Position numbers and translations under genes: made by a program. This document shows, one piece after another, positions 63,191 through 64,000 of a stretch of 64,000 nt of DNA. The DNA comes from Marivita sp. S6314 (GTDB lineage: Bacteria; Pseudomonadota; Alphaproteobacteria; Rhodobacterales; Rhodobacteraceae): positions 186,001 to 250,000 of the forward strand of contig NZ_JALKAO010000002.1 of assembly GCF_023015985.1 (NCBI RefSeq). The letters run 5' to 3'. Below the pieces are notes generated by a model. The model searched no databases. It worked only from the letters and a program-made list of their open reading frames with translations, and was not told the DNA's origin. Within the stretch, counting starts at the first letter, position 1; the number at the start of each line of letters is the position of its first letter.

Positions 63191-64000
63191 TCAGGAATCG
63201 ATGGTCGATTTGGTACTGTCCCAAACCGCCTGCAGACGGTGAACCACGTCGCGCAGCGCGTCCCGGTCGCCGGTCTTTGCCGTCGTCTCAACAGCGATCA
63301 ACGCGTCGCGGAACGCCAGCGCGTCAAACACCGCCGCACTGCCCGCAACCTTGTGCGCCTCTGCGGCAAGCGACCCGAGGTCCGCGTCCTGCAAACGCGC
63401 GTCCAGACCATGGACAAGGGCCTCTGCCTCTTTCAGGAAGCGCGATTGCAACCGGTCATAGGCCGCGTCCCCAAGGTTCTGACGCATTACAGCCCGTTCG
63501 GACACCGGCATGGTGGTCCCAGTGCGAGGCCCGGACCGATGCGTGACCTCGGCCAGCGCCTGCCGCAGCGCGTCGATTGAAATCGGCTTGCCGACAAAGG
63601 CATCCATACCCGCCGCCCTGAACCCATCCACCGCATCGGGCAGCACGTTGGCAGACACCGCCAGGATCGGCACGTCCCGCGACGGGCCATCCCCCGCCCG
63701 AATATTGCGCGTGGCTGTTGGGCCATCCATGACCGGCATGCTGATATCCATCAGGATGGCGTCAAACCGGCGGGCCTGCGCGGCGTCTACACCCGCCTTG
63801 CCATTCTGTGCCGTTGTCACGGAATGCCCGTCCAGTTCCAGCATGTTGCAAATGACTTCGAGATTGATCTCGTTGTCTTCGACCACCAAGAGATCAAGCG
63901 CCGCCTGATCGGTCGATACATCCTGACCAGCATCGTGGTCTTCCAGCGCGGCAACCTGTTTGAACGGAAGGCGCACCCAGAAAACACTGCCCTCCCCCAG
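63191..64000 (-). CDS. Hybrid sensor histidine kinase, C-terminal part (partial)
   Basis: The open frame runs off the right edge. The first residues read LGEGSVFWVRLPF, the end of a kinase ATPase domain. A receiver domain follows (LLVVEDNEINLEVICNML, phospho-Asp in ILMDISMPVMDG, Lys in FVGKPISID), then an Hpt domain with the phosphorylatable His in AAEAHKVAGSAAVFDA. It is thus a three-step phosphorelay kinase. Sensor and partner are outside the window. The 179 bases between it and the flippase gene show no clear signal. Confidence 0.92.
   Translation of the reverse strand: MGEGSVFWVRLPFKQVAALEDHDAGQDVSTDQAALDLLVVEDNEINLEVICNMLELDGHSVTTAQNGKAGVDAAQARRFDAILMDISMPVMDGPTATRNIRAGDGPSRDVPILAVSANVLPDAVDGFRAAGMDAFVGKPISIDALRQALAEVTHRSGPRTGTTMPVSERAVMRQNLGDAAYDRLQSRFLKEAEALVHGLDARLQDADLGSLAAEAHKVAGSAAVFDALAFRDALIAVETTAKTGDRDALRDVVHRLQAVWDSTKSTIDS

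Overview
The window is GC-rich, gene-dense chromosomal DNA from an alphaproteobacterium of the Rhodobacteraceae (Roseobacter/marine Rhodobacterales type). This rests on the cta gene order, the Rhodobacterales-style Tad locus with two small Flp pilins, OpgG, a DMGDH/MttB-like methylamine module, and the richness in ABC importers. This is inference from gene content; no 16S gene is present. About 65 genes are supported, two of them cut by the window edges.

Region by region. 1-1.8 kb: end of the aa3 cytochrome c oxidase operon (ctaB end, a 54-residue membrane protein, ctaG, ctaE), closed by a hairpin. 1.9-5.8 kb: a tightly coupled run of SURF1, threonine synthase, an M16 peptidase and a GNAT acetyltransferase. 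5.9-9.0 kb: metallo-beta-lactamase-fold protein, FAD-linked oxidase, lytic transglycosylase. 9.0-21.4 kb: a Tad/Flp pilus locus (two pilins, cpaB, cpaC, an OmpA lipoprotein, cpaE, cpaF, tadB, tadC, two TPR lipoproteins, prepilin peptidase, then a winged-helix/AAA ATPase). 21.5-22.5 kb: a CAT-anticodon tRNA, a double CDGSH protein, a DUF3291 protein. 22.5-27.2 kb: a divergent methyl-group module (DMGDH-like FAD/GcvT enzyme against an MttB-family methyltransferase and a CMD-family protein). 27.2-38.0 kb: envelope genes (opgG and cytochrome b561 on minus; CDP-alcohol transferase, sulfatase-fold membrane enzyme and flippase-like protein on plus), followed by an NMT1-type ABC importer with a fused double permease, a GT4 glycosyltransferase and an FkbM methyltransferase. 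38.0-42.3 kb: an alpha/beta hydrolase and two divergent phospholipase-D/cardiolipin synthase proteins.

42.3-58.7 kb is the most distinctive part. Three complete ABC importers (ugpBAEC, phnDCEE and an AfuABC-like system) are interleaved with three unrelated phosphatase folds (HAD-IIA, histidine phosphatase, inositol monophosphatase) and one DeoR/GlpR-type regulator. I read it as an island for taking up and dephosphorylating small phosphorylated organics, with a parDE toxin-antitoxin pair sitting antisense inside the ugp operon. The AfuA-like binding protein has His-Asp where iron-binding relatives carry the Tyr-Tyr pair, which favours a phosphorylated sugar over ferric iron.

58.8-64.0 kb: a minus-strand surface polysaccharide set (GT4, two GT2, a flippase) and the C-terminal receiver-Hpt part of a hybrid sensor kinase that runs off the window. 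No insertion sequence, prophage, CRISPR array or rRNA was seen.
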